Shown here piece by piece: positions 7,936-16,196 of a stretch of 64,000 bases of DNA. The translations under genes were made by a program, and so were the position numbers. The notes below the pieces were generated by a model. It did not search any database and had not been told where the DNA came from. It worked only from the letters and a program-made list of their open reading frames with translations. Origin of the DNA: Xanthomonas dyei. GTDB lineage: Bacteria > Pseudomonadota > Gammaproteobacteria > Xanthomonadales > Xanthomonadaceae. Positions within the stretch are counted from its first letter, which is position 1. The number at the start of each line of letters is the position of its first letter. The stretch spans positions 1 through 64,000 of the forward strand of contig NZ_MDEE01000021.1 in NCBI RefSeq assembly GCF_002939865.1, in the 5' to 3' direction.

Positions 7936-9218
7936 TGGGCATCGCCATGTTGTTGGGAACCTTTGTGGTGCTGCTGCTGATCGGCGTGCCGGTGGCCTAC
8001 GCCTTGGGCGCGGCCGCACTGGCCACGTTGTTGTACCTGGACCTGCCCACCGTGGTGCTGGTGCAGCAGATTTCCGCCGGTAGCGGCTCGGCATCGTTGA
8101 TTGCGATTCCGCTGTTCATCTTTGCCGGCGAGCTGATGTTGCGCGGTGGCATTTCCGAGCGCTTGATCGCGCTGGCGTCGTCGTTGGTCGGGCGCGTGCG
8201 CGGTGGCCTGGGGCAGGTCAGCGTGCTGTCGTCGCTGTTCTTCGGTGGCGTGTCCGGCTCGGCGATCGCCGACGTGTCGGCGGTCGGCGGCACCATGATT
8301 CCGCAGATGATCAAACGCGGGTACGACCGCGATTACGCGGTGAACGTGAGCATGACCGCCGCACTGGTGGCGTTGCTGGTGCCGCCCTCGCACAACCTGA
8401 TCCTGTTTTCGGCAGCGGCCGGTGGCGGCCTGTCGATTGCCGATCTGTTCGCGGCCGGCATCGTGCCCGCGCTGCTGATGACCGCCGCGATGATGGTCAC
8501 CGGATATGCGGTGGCGCGCCATCGCGGCTACGGCACCGAGCCGTTCCCGGGCTGGCGTGCGGTGGCCTTGCGCCTGTTCGGCGCATTGCCGGGCCTGGGC
8601 CTGGTAGCGTTGATCTTCATCGGGATCCGCGCCGGCATTTTCACCGCGGTGGAAAGCGCCGCCATCGCTGTGGTCTATGCGTTGATCGTCACCGCGCTGC
8701 TGTATCGCCAGTTGCGCTGGGCCGAGTTCTTCGCCGCCGTCACCCATGCCGCGCGTACCACCGGCGTGATCCTGTTCGTGATCGCCACCGCGGCGGTGTT
8801 CGGCTGGTTGCTGGCCTATTTGCAGGTGCCGGCAGCGGCAGTGAAGTTCCTGCAGGCCATCGCCGACAGCAAGAACACCGTGCTGCTGATGATCGTGGTG
8901 ATGCTGCTGTTGCTGGGCATGTTCATGGACCTGGCACCGAAGATCCTGATCTGCACGCCGATCTTTCTGCCGGTGGTCAAGGCCTACGGCATCGACCCGA
9001 TCCACTTCGGTCTGGTGATGGTGCTGGCCGGCGGCATCGGCCTGATCACGCCGCCGATCGGCTCAGTGCTGTTCATCGGCACCTCCATCGGGCAAATCAC
9101 CGTTGCCCAGAGCATGCGCACCATCTGGCCGTTCTGGCTGGCGGCACTGTGCGTGCTGTTGATCGTGGCGTTTTTCCCGGAGCTGTCGTTGTGGCTGCCA
9201 CGCGCGCTGCGCGCGTGA
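7935..9218 (+). CDS. dctM: TRAP transporter large permease (DctM family)
   Basis: The 427-residue, highly hydrophobic protein has about 12 membrane segments. Family hallmarks are PLFIFAGELM, FFGGVSGSAIADVSAVGG, ALLVPPSHNLI, and LIFIGIRAGIFTAVESAAIAV in the second half, ending in GGIGLITPPIGSVLF. The ATG at 7935 overlaps the DctQ stop, and GGAGGAG stands 9 bp before it. It forms the ion-coupled translocation channel with DctQ and DctP. The operon appears to end here; the gap to the GH43 gene carries its own operator. Confidence 0.93.
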   Translation: MGIAMLLGTFVVLLLIGVPVAYALGAAALATLLYLDLPTVVLVQQISAGSGSASLIAIPLFIFAGELMLRGGISERLIALASSLVGRVRGGLGQVSVLSSLFFGGVSGSAIADVSAVGGTMIPQMIKRGYDRDYAVNVSMTAALVALLVPPSHNLILFSAAAGGGLSIADLFAAGIVPALLMTAAMMVTGYAVARHRGYGTEPFPGWRAVALRLFGALPGLGLVALIFIGIRAGIFTAVESAAIAVVYALIVTALLYRQLRWAEFFAAVTHAARTTGVILFVIATAAVFGWLLAYLQVPAAAVKFLQAIADSKNTVLLMIVVMLLLLGMFMDLAPKILICTPIFLPVVKAYGIDPIHFGLVMVLAGGIGLITPPIGSVLFIGTSIGQITVAQSMRTIWPFWLAALCVLLIVAFFPELSLWLPRALRA

Positions 9219-9370
9219 GGGCATGACGCACTGAGCGATCCGGTGCCTGGTGGACGGGTGTGATGGATGCGGCAGGCGATGCCGCGTCGATCGCCTCACC
9301 TGCCGGGCGCGTGCGACGCCTTGCCGAGCGTGCAGGACGTTGCTGCTGGCGGGAGGTTTCCGCCTCATTC

Positions 9371-9388
9371 GGTTAACCGGTGGCATTG
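9371..9388 (-). promoter_or_regulatory. ACCGGT operator, site 2 (inverted)
   Basis: GGTTAACCGGTGGCATTG reads CAATGCCACCGGTTAACC on the minus strand, matching sites 1 and 3 over 17 positions with one or two changes. It ends 46 bp before the GH43 start codon. This indicates the glycosidase belongs to the same regulon as the TRAP and kdu genes. Confidence 0.62.
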
Positions 9389-9434
9389 CCTGCCGGTGAC
9401 CGCATCGCCCCACTTCCGGGGCCTAGGAGACAGC

Positions 9435-11018
9435 ATGCGTGTCCGTATCACTTCGCCCCGTCTGCGCTGGTTGGTCGCCGCCGGATTGCTGCTGTGCGCC
9501 GGCCTGAGCGGCGCGGCCGACTGGAAGCGCGGCATTGAACATCAGCGCATTGCCGACCAAGGCAATGGCACCTTCCTCAACCCGGTGCTGGCCGGCGATC
9601 ACCCCGACCCGTCGGTGCTCAAGGACGGCGACGATTACTACCTCACGCTGTCCTCGTTCGACGCGTATCCGGGCCTGCCGATCTGGCATTCGCGCGATCT
9701 GGTCAACTGGCAGCCGCTGGGCCACGCCATCACTCAAAACGTCGGTGCGATCTGGGCGCCGGACCTGATCAAGCATGGCAAGCGCTATTACATCTATTTC
9801 CCGGCACGGCGCGGCGACCAGGGCGAGCGCAGCAACTTCGTGGTGTGGGCCGATGACATCACCGGCCCGTGGAGCACGCCGGTCGACATCGGCCTGGGCA
9901 AGTACATCGACCCCGGTCATGCGGTGGGCGAAGACGGCAAGCGTTATCTGTTCCTGAGCGGCGGCGATTACGTGCAGCTGTCCGACGACGGCCTGACCGT
10001 GGTCGGCACGCCCAAGCACGTCTACGACGGCTGGAAGTACCCGGAAAGCTGGGACGTGGAAGGCTACGCGCAGGAAGGCCCCAAGATCACCCGCCACAAC
10101 GGCTGGTACTACATGACCACCGCCGTGGGCGGCACCGCCGGCCCGCCGACCGGGCACATGGTGATCACCGCGCGCTCGCGCTCGATCCACGGTCCGTGGC
10201 AGAACGCGCCCAACAACCCGATCACCCGCACCAAGAGCGCCGACGAGCCGTGGTGGTCGCGCGGCCACGCCACCCTGGTGGAAGGCACCGACAAGCGTTG
10301 GTGGATGCTCTACCACGGTTACGAACACGGCTTCTGGACGCTGGGTCGGCAGGCCTTGCTGGACCCGATCGAATGGACCCCGGACGGCTGGTTCGTCGCC
10401 AAGGGCGGCGATCTGGGCACCCCGCTGAAAAAACCCAGCGGCCAGGCGCTGGCCCACGGCCTGGCGTTGTCGGACGACTTCCGCGCCAGCACGCTCGGCC
10501 CGCAGTGGGCGTTCTTCAACCCGGCGGCCGACGAAGCCAAGCGCCTGCAGGTGGGCGATGGCGTGTTGCGCCTGCAGGGCAAGGGCACCGCCCCGCGCAA
10601 CGCCTCGCCGCTGACGGTGATCGCCACCGACCAGGCCTACCAGTTCGAGGTGCAGATGACCGTGGCACCGGGCGGGCAGGGCGGGGCGCTGCTGTTCTAC
10701 AGCGACAAGCTCTACGCCGGCGTGGGCAGCAATGGCGAACACTTCGTCATGCACCGCTACGGCGAAGAACGCCCCGGCACGCTGGCCCCCAGTGCTACCG
10801 GTGGCACCTTGTGGCTGCGGGTCACCAACAACCGCCACATCGTCACCATCCACAGCAGTACCGACGGCAAGACGTGGACCAAGTACCCGGTGCAGATGGA
10901 AGTGTCCGGTTACCACCACAACGTGGCCGGCAAGTTCCTGGCATTGAAGCCGGCGCTGTATGCCGCCGGCCCGGGCCAGGTGGAGTTCCGCAACTTCCGC
11001 TACCGCGCCCTGGACTGA
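9435..11018 (+). CDS. Family 43 glycoside hydrolase, secreted
   Basis: The 527-residue protein has a signal peptide ending at SGAA (residue 27) and a five-bladed GH43 domain (about 38-335). NPVLAGDHPDPSV carries the catalytic base Asp, KYIDPGHAVGEDG the modulating Asp, and YAQEGPKI the acid Glu. A C-terminal concanavalin-like module (about 345-527, as in beta-xylosidase family C-terminal domains) starts at LSDDFRAST. It should remove arabinosyl or xylosyl units from pectin side chains or arabinoxylan; exact specificity is not readable. AGGAGA stands 4 bp before the ATG, and an ACCGGT operator precedes it. Confidence 0.9.
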   Translation: MRVRITSPRLRWLVAAGLLLCAGLSGAADWKRGIEHQRIADQGNGTFLNPVLAGDHPDPSVLKDGDDYYLTLSSFDAYPGLPIWHSRDLVNWQPLGHAITQNVGAIWAPDLIKHGKRYYIYFPARRGDQGERSNFVVWADDITGPWSTPVDIGLGKYIDPGHAVGEDGKRYLFLSGGDYVQLSDDGLTVVGTPKHVYDGWKYPESWDVEGYAQEGPKITRHNGWYYMTTAVGGTAGPPTGHMVITARSRSIHGPWQNAPNNPITRTKSADEPWWSRGHATLVEGTDKRWWMLYHGYEHGFWTLGRQALLDPIEWTPDGWFVAKGGDLGTPLKKPSGQALAHGLALSDDFRASTLGPQWAFFNPAADEAKRLQVGDGVLRLQGKGTAPRNASPLTVIATDQAYQFEVQMTVAPGGQGGALLFYSDKLYAGVGSNGEHFVMHRYGEERPGTLAPSATGGTLWLRVTNNRHIVTIHSSTDGKTWTKYPVQMEVSGYHHNVAGKFLALKPALYAAGPGQVEFRNFRYRALD

Positions 11019-11144
11019 CCGTTCTGCATCGCCGGGCATGCCGCCGCGATGGCCGCTGCGGCGTGCCTTGCGCGGCGGGTCCGGGGTGGCGGCAGGCTTC
11101 GCTCAGGTCTGCCGGCCGTCTGGCCGGTAGAATCCAATCAACTT

Positions 11145-11156
11145 CACTGGTTGACC
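11145..11156 (+). promoter_or_regulatory. Possible weak ACCGGT-type site before the LacI gene
   Basis: CACTGGTTGACC differs from the CACCGGTTAACC core of the other sites at two of 12 positions. It ends 3 bp before the regulator's start codon, as expected for weak autorepression. The match could be chance. Confidence 0.3.
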
Positions 11157-11159
11157 GCT

Positions 11160-12218
11160 ATGCCCGCCCGCAAGATGCCTGAAGAGGGAATGCCCGGCCT
11201 GCCGAAGGGCAAGGTAGCCACGATCAACGACATCGCGCGGATGTCGGGCGTGTCCAAGAAGACCGTGTCGCGGATCATCAACAACTCGCCGCTGGTGCGC
11301 CAGGACACCCGCGAGAAGGTCGAGACGTTGATGCGCGAGGTTGGCTACTCGCCCGACCCGCTCGCGCGCGGGCTGGCGTTCCGGCGCTCGTTCCTGATCG
11401 GCATGGTCTACGACAACCCCACCGCGCAATACATCGTGGACATGCAATACGGCGCGCTGGACGCGCTGCGCGGCTCCAGTTTCGAGCTGGTGGTGCACCC
11501 CTGCGACAGCCGTAGCCCCGGCTACATCGAAGGCGTGCGGCGTTTCGCCCAGGCGCAGAAGCTGCACGGGGTGATCCTGGTGCCGCGCGCGTCCGAAGAT
11601 CAGGCGCTGGCCGATATGCTGGCCGAGATCGGCTGCCGCTACACCCGTATCGCCTCGGTCGCGCTGGATACCACCTCGCAAACGGTGATCACCCACGACC
11701 GCGACGGCGCCGCCGAGGCGGCCGACTACCTGCTCTCACTCGGCCACCGCGACATCGCCCTGGTCACAGGCCCCAGCGCCTACCGCTCCTCGATCGAACG
11801 CACCTCGGGATTTGCCGACGCGCTGACCCGGCGCGGCATCGAACTGCCGTCCGAGCGTATCGTCGAAGCCGGCTACACCTTCGAATCCGGCGTGGCTGCC
11901 GCCGAAAAGCTGCTGCTGGGCAAGAAGCGCCCCACCGCCATCTTCACCGGTAACGATGAAATGGCCGCCGGTATCTACAAGGTCGCCCTGCGCGCCGGCA
12001 TCAACATCCCGCGCCAGCTGTCGGTGATCGGCTACGACGACAGCTCGCTGGCCTCGCGCCTGTGGCCGCCGCTGACCTCGGTGCGTCGCCACACCCGCGA
12101 CACCGGTCGCACCGCCGCGGCCATGCTGATCCAGCCCGACAACGCCCCGCAACTACCCACCGCCAGCGTGCGCCCGCACCTGATCGTGCGCGACTCCTGC
12201 CAACCGCCGGAAGATTGA
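11160..12218 (+). CDS. LacI-family transcriptional regulator
   Basis: The 352-residue protein has an N-terminal helix-turn-helix (ATINDIARMSGVSKKTVSRI, residues 20-39), the hinge helix region PDPLARGLAFRRS, and a periplasmic-binding-protein-like effector domain (about 75-335) with FTGNDEMAAGI and LSVIGYDDSSLASRLWPPLT typical of LacI/GalR proteins. The start at 11160 is chosen over upstream alternatives because the HTH should begin close to the N-terminus. It lies between the GH43 and kduI genes and probably binds the ACCGGT sites; a uronate intermediate is the likely inducer. Both are inferences from location. Confidence 0.9.
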   Translation: MPARKMPEEGMPGLPKGKVATINDIARMSGVSKKTVSRIINNSPLVRQDTREKVETLMREVGYSPDPLARGLAFRRSFLIGMVYDNPTAQYIVDMQYGALDALRGSSFELVVHPCDSRSPGYIEGVRRFAQAQKLHGVILVPRASEDQALADMLAEIGCRYTRIASVALDTTSQTVITHDRDGAAEAADYLLSLGHRDIALVTGPSAYRSSIERTSGFADALTRRGIELPSERIVEAGYTFESGVAAAEKLLLGKKRPTAIFTGNDEMAAGIYKVALRAGINIPRQLSVIGYDDSSLASRLWPPLTSVRRHTRDTGRTAAAMLIQPDNAPQLPTASVRPHLIVRDSCQPPED

Positions 12219-12343
12219 GCACCGCGCGCCGCGACCCCAAGCGGCGCGGGCCTTCCGCTCCACCTTGCAGGACGTTGTGCCGGTCAAGGTGAGAACAGCT
12301 GCCTCGATCGGCCAACGGCTGGCCCCCATCCGCCCTTCGGGCA

Positions 12344-12367
12344 CCTTCCCCCGCAGGCGGGGGAAGG
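12344..12367. repeat. CCTTCCCCCGC hairpin repeat
   Basis: CCTTCCCCCGC and GCGGGGGAAGG form a perfect 11-bp inverted repeat around AG. Related hairpins stand at 12656, 14668 and 26490, often preceded by CATCCGCCCTTCGGGCAC. This is a common Xanthomonas intergenic repeat type; it may also help end transcription of the LacI gene. Confidence 0.6.
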
Positions 12368-12405
12368 GAGTGCGCCGATCGCTGCGGTGAAGCCCCTCTC
12401 CCGAC

Positions 12406-12530
12406 GCCCCTCTCCTGCTTGCGGGGGCGAGAAGGCATGGCTTGCGCGCCACGGGCGCGCGTGCCTTGGAGCGCCCGCGCCGCACGCGCGGGCCGGGGCG
12501 CGGAGCCGGGGTTGGGGTGAGGGCATGGCG
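12406..12530 (+). repeat. GC-rich two-copy repeat (copy 1)
   Basis: This stretch and 15829-15946 share the series GAGAAGGCATGGCTTGCGCG, GGCGCGCGTGCCTTGGAGCG, CCCGCGCCGC and GCGCGGGCCGGGGCGCG in the same order and orientation, ending GTTGGGGTGAGGG. Internal inverted repeats (GCCCGCGC with GCGCGGGC) give a strong hairpin. No coding potential is convincing. The gap 12219-12804 holds this, two CCTTC hairpins and an operator. Confidence 0.6.
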
Positions 12531-12655
12531 GCAGATAGGCACCTGAGAACAACGTAGGCATGCGCAAAAAAACGCGGTAGGACACCACTTACCACTCAGG
12601 CCGCGTCTCCAAACACTGCGCGCCGCCTCGCACCCTCATCCGGCGCTGCGCGCCA

Positions 12656-12676
12656 CCTTCTCCCGGTGGGAGAAGG
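12656..12676. repeat. CCTTCTCCC hairpin repeat
   Basis: CCTTCTCCC and GGGAGAAGG flank GGT in a perfect 9-bp inverted repeat, a member of the family also seen at 12344, 14668 and 26490. Confidence 0.55.
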
Positions 12677-12725
12677 GAGCAGGCAGTCCCTCAGACCCAC
12701 CCACCCCCACTATCGTGCACTGCGC

Positions 12726-12744
12726 AATGACACCGGTTAACCAG
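12726..12744 (+). promoter_or_regulatory. ACCGGT operator, site 3, before kduI
   Basis: AATGACACCGGTTAACCAG shares 15 of its first 17 bases or more with sites 1 and 2 and ends 60 bp before the kduI start. It probably controls a kduI-kduD-isomerase operon through the LacI-type regulator encoded just upstream. Confidence 0.66.
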
Positions 12745-12753
12745 AGCCGGTAG

Positions 12754-13659
<906 letters not shown>

Positions 13660-13840
13660 GCCCGGTTTCGATCCATTGTTCGCTCCAGTGACGCTGTCTT
13701 TCCAGGCGAGCGCCGGCAACGTCAGCGCGCCCCGACGCGGCGTTGGCGAAGCACCAGTTCAAACAGCACAAACGCACTCTGCCGCGCACTGCGCGGCTCA
13801 CTCATCACAACGTGGCACATCCAGCAGGAGCGATAAGGTA

Positions 13841-14596
13841 ATGAGCAATCCGTTCAGTCTCGAAGGCAAGGTCGCATTGGTCACCGGTGCCAACACCGGC
13901 TTGGGCCAGGGCATCGCGCTGGCATTGGCCGAAGCGGGCGCGGACATCGCCGCCGCCGGCATCCAGGCGCCCACCGAGACCGAAGAAAAGGTCAAAGCGC
14001 TGGGCCGCCGTTTTATCGCCATCGAAGCCAACCTGATCAGCATCGAGCCGGTGCAGCGCATCGTCGATGCCACCATCGCCGGTCTGGGCGGATTGGACAT
14101 TCTGGTCAACAACGCCGGCCTGATCCGTCGCACCGACGCGGTCGATTTCAGCGAGCAGGATTGGGACGACGTGCTCAACGTCAATCTGAAGTCGGCGTTC
14201 TTCATGGCGCAGGCCGCCGGCCGTCATTTCATCGCCCAGGGCCGCGGCAAGATCATCAATATCGCCTCGATGCTGTCGTTCCAGGGCGGCATCCGCGTGC
14301 CCTCGTACACCGCCAGCAAGTCGGGCATCGCCGGCATCACCCGCCTGCTGGCCAACGAATGGGCCAGCAAGGGCGTGACCACCAACGCCATCGCGCCGGG
14401 CTACATGGCCACCGACAACACCGCGCAGCTGCGTGCCGATGAAGACCGCAACAAGTCGATCCTGGATCGCATCCCGGCCGCGCGTTGGGGCGTGCCGGCC
14501 GATCTCGGCGGCACCGCGGTGTTCCTGGCCAGTAGCGCCTCGGACTACGTCAACGGCGCCATCATCCCGGTCGATGGCGGCTGGCTGGCGCGCTGA
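13841..14596 (+). CDS. kduD: 2-dehydro-3-deoxy-D-gluconate 5-dehydrogenase (KduD), SDR family
   Basis: The 251-residue short-chain dehydrogenase carries the nucleotide motif TGANTGLGQG (15-24), NNAG (90-93), and the catalytic Ser143, Tyr156 and Lys160 in NIASMLSFQGG and YTASKSG. It should reduce the KduI product to 2-keto-3-deoxygluconate with NADH. The start at 13841 lies about 10 bp after AGGAG. It follows kduI by 181 bp. No kdgK or kdgA is in this window, so the final steps are encoded elsewhere. Confidence 0.93.
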   Translation: MSNPFSLEGKVALVTGANTGLGQGIALALAEAGADIAAAGIQAPTETEEKVKALGRRFIAIEANLISIEPVQRIVDATIAGLGGLDILVNNAGLIRRTDAVDFSEQDWDDVLNVNLKSAFFMAQAAGRHFIAQGRGKIINIASMLSFQGGIRVPSYTASKSGIAGITRLLANEWASKGVTTNAIAPGYMATDNTAQLRADEDRNKSILDRIPAARWGVPADLGGTAVFLASSASDYVNGAIIPVDGGWLAR

Positions 14597-14667
14597 TCCA
14601 GATCGCATGGCGATGGCGCGCACTGTCAGACGCGCGCAGCCGCCCCTGGCGTCCCGCGATACCACGT

Positions 14668-14691
14668 CCTTCTCCCGCGAGCGGGAGAAGG
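14668..14691. repeat. CCTTCTCCCGC hairpin repeat
   Basis: CCTTCTCCCGC and GCGGGAGAAGG flank GA in a perfect 11-bp inverted repeat followed by GTGCCCGCAGG. It is the same family as at 12344, 12656 and 26490, here in the 285-bp gap after kduD. Confidence 0.6.
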
Positions 14692-14881
14692 TGCCCGCAG
14701 GGCTGATGAGGGCAGTAACTCGTCCGGGACGGTCATCAAGGGGTGCGCAGAGTCTTGGTCACGTCTTGTTCGTTTCGCGCCGAAAGCCCCGGATGGGGAC
14801 CGCAATCGAACGCACCACGCGGCAGTCCCTAGCCTCCATCCTTTTCCGAACCACTCTTCCCCAACCAATCGGAGCATTCCC

Positions 14882-15538
14882 ATGAAAATTGCACTCATGA
14901 ATGAGTTTAGTCAGGCCGCCAAGAACCCGGTGATCCTGCAGCAGCTCAACGACGTCGCCGGCGAACAAGGCCACAGCGTGTTCAATGTCGGCATGGACGG
15001 CGACAACGATCACCGCCTGACCTACATCCACCTGGGCATCGTCGCCAGCCTGCTGCTGAACTCGAAGGCGGTCGACTTCGTCGTCGCCGGCTGCGGCACC
15101 GGCCAGGGCGCGATGATGTCGCTCAACGCCCACCCGGGCGTGTTCTGCGGCTACTGCATCGAGCCGACCGACGCCTACCTGTTCGCCCAGGTCAACAACG
15201 GCAACGCGCTGTCGCTGGCATTCGCCAAGGGCTACGGTTGGGGCGCGGAAATCAACGTGCGCTACATCTTCGAAAAGGCCTTCAGCGGCGAGCGTGGCCT
15301 GGGCTATCCGGCCGAGCGTCGCGAATCGCAGGCGGCCAACGCCGGCATCCTGACCCAGGTCAAGCAGGCCACCGCCAAGTCCTACCTCGACGGCCTGCGC
15401 GCCATCGACCCAGAACTGATCAAGCAGGCCATCGGCGGCGAGCGCTTCCAGCAGTGCTTCTTCGACAATGCGCAGGATGCGGAGATTCGCAACTTCGTCG
15501 CCGGCCTGCTGGGCAAGAGCGAAGCCGCTGCTGCCTGA
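14882..15538 (+). CDS. RpiB/LacA/LacB-family isomerase, DhuI-like
   Basis: The 218-residue protein belongs to the RpiB/LacA sugar isomerase superfamily, shown by VDFVVAGCGTGQGAMMSLN (with the catalytic-site Cys) and the long conserved stretch VNNGNALSLAFAKG. It starts MKIALMNEFSQAAKN, unlike classical RpiB, and is longer than the 150-residue RpiB. It resembles the subgroup of which DhuI from Streptobacillus isomerises 4-deoxy-L-threo-5-hexosulose uronate, the KduI substrate. Its place after kduI and kduD fits a second isomerase for the same step. A SCAN for a separate promoter shows nothing clear. The family is certain; the substrate is inferred. Confidence 0.85.
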   Translation: MKIALMNEFSQAAKNPVILQQLNDVAGEQGHSVFNVGMDGDNDHRLTYIHLGIVASLLLNSKAVDFVVAGCGTGQGAMMSLNAHPGVFCGYCIEPTDAYLFAQVNNGNALSLAFAKGYGWGAEINVRYIFEKAFSGERGLGYPAERRESQAANAGILTQVKQATAKSYLDGLRAIDPELIKQAIGGERFQQCFFDNAQDAEIRNFVAGLLGKSEAAAA

Positions 15539-15550
15539 GTGCAGCCGCAT

Positions 15551-15589
15551 GCGCATGCCTGTGTTGCTGCACCGGGAGCAGGCATGCGC
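15551..15589 (+). terminator. Inverted repeat after the isomerase gene
   Basis: GCGCATGCCTG and CAGGCATGCGC are perfect 11-bp arms around a 17-nt loop, 13 bp after the stop codon. No T run follows, so termination would have to be weak or factor-assisted. Confidence 0.4.
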
Positions 15590-15764
15590 CGCAAGGTGAG
15601 TGCGTGAGACGTCGCTGACGCGTCAGGCATCGCACGGCGTCACCCACTGCTGAGAGAAGCAGTGGGTTACAGTCGCTGCACACCCTGCCGTGACTGACTC
15701 CGATGCAGGCGCCCCAAAAGCGTCAGTGCATCCGCTGCGAATAAAGAGCGTGCGTGGACGCGAG

Positions 15765-15830
15765 CAGAAACACATGTGCATTCGTCCAGAAGCACTCGTG
15801 CATTTAACCGAAAGCGCGCGTGCATCTAGC
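15765..15830 (+). repeat. Three 22-bp direct repeats (iteron-like)
   Basis: GTGCAT occurs at 15776, 15798 and 15820, exactly 22 bp apart. The three 22-bp units (15765-15786, 15787-15808, 15809-15830) match neighbours at 16 of 22 positions, with consensus CAGAAGCAC..GTGCATT. Two helical turns of spacing suggests an array of protein-binding sites. It lies about 370 bp before the acetylesterase-cupin gene. Confidence 0.45.
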
Positions 15831-15946
15831 CCCTCTCCCACCGAGGCGAGAAGGCACGGCTTACGCGCCATAGGCGCGCGTGCCTTGGAGCGCCCGCGCC
15901 GCAAGCGCGGGCCGGGGCGCGGGGGTTGGGGTGAGGGTACGGCGGA
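15829..15946 (+). repeat. GC-rich two-copy repeat (copy 2)
   Basis: This is the second copy of the repeat at 12406-12530, same orientation, about 85-90 percent alike by eye, with the same internal hairpins. It starts at GCCCCTCTCCC and ends GTTGGGGTGAGGGTACGGCG. The rest of the gap 15539-16196 shows only the iteron array and no gene. Confidence 0.6.
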
Positions 15947-16196
15947 AGGCAGCCAACCGGCAGTCAAGCGCAGGCATCGGACCCGCTCAATAATCAGCAA
16001 GTGCCGATGTTGACGATGACCCACCGAAGCATCACGCCACCCGTTCTGGATCCAGCCAACGCGCGAAGTACGGATGCCAGTCGCATCGAAATCACGCATC
16101 AAGCGTGCAGCCATGCGTCGGTACCGCACTGCAGATAGCAGCAAAACCAGATCCAAAAGCAACAACAACAAACACCGCACTCACCAGGAGCTCCAC

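Noticed and set aside
9423..11039. Long open frame antisense to the GH43 gene
   Set aside because: GC-rich codon use leaves antisense frames open; the translation has no recognisable domain while the plus strand is a clear glycosidase.
15765..15830. Possible CRISPR array
   Set aside because: Units are only 22 bp, directly adjacent, differ from each other, and no cas gene is present.
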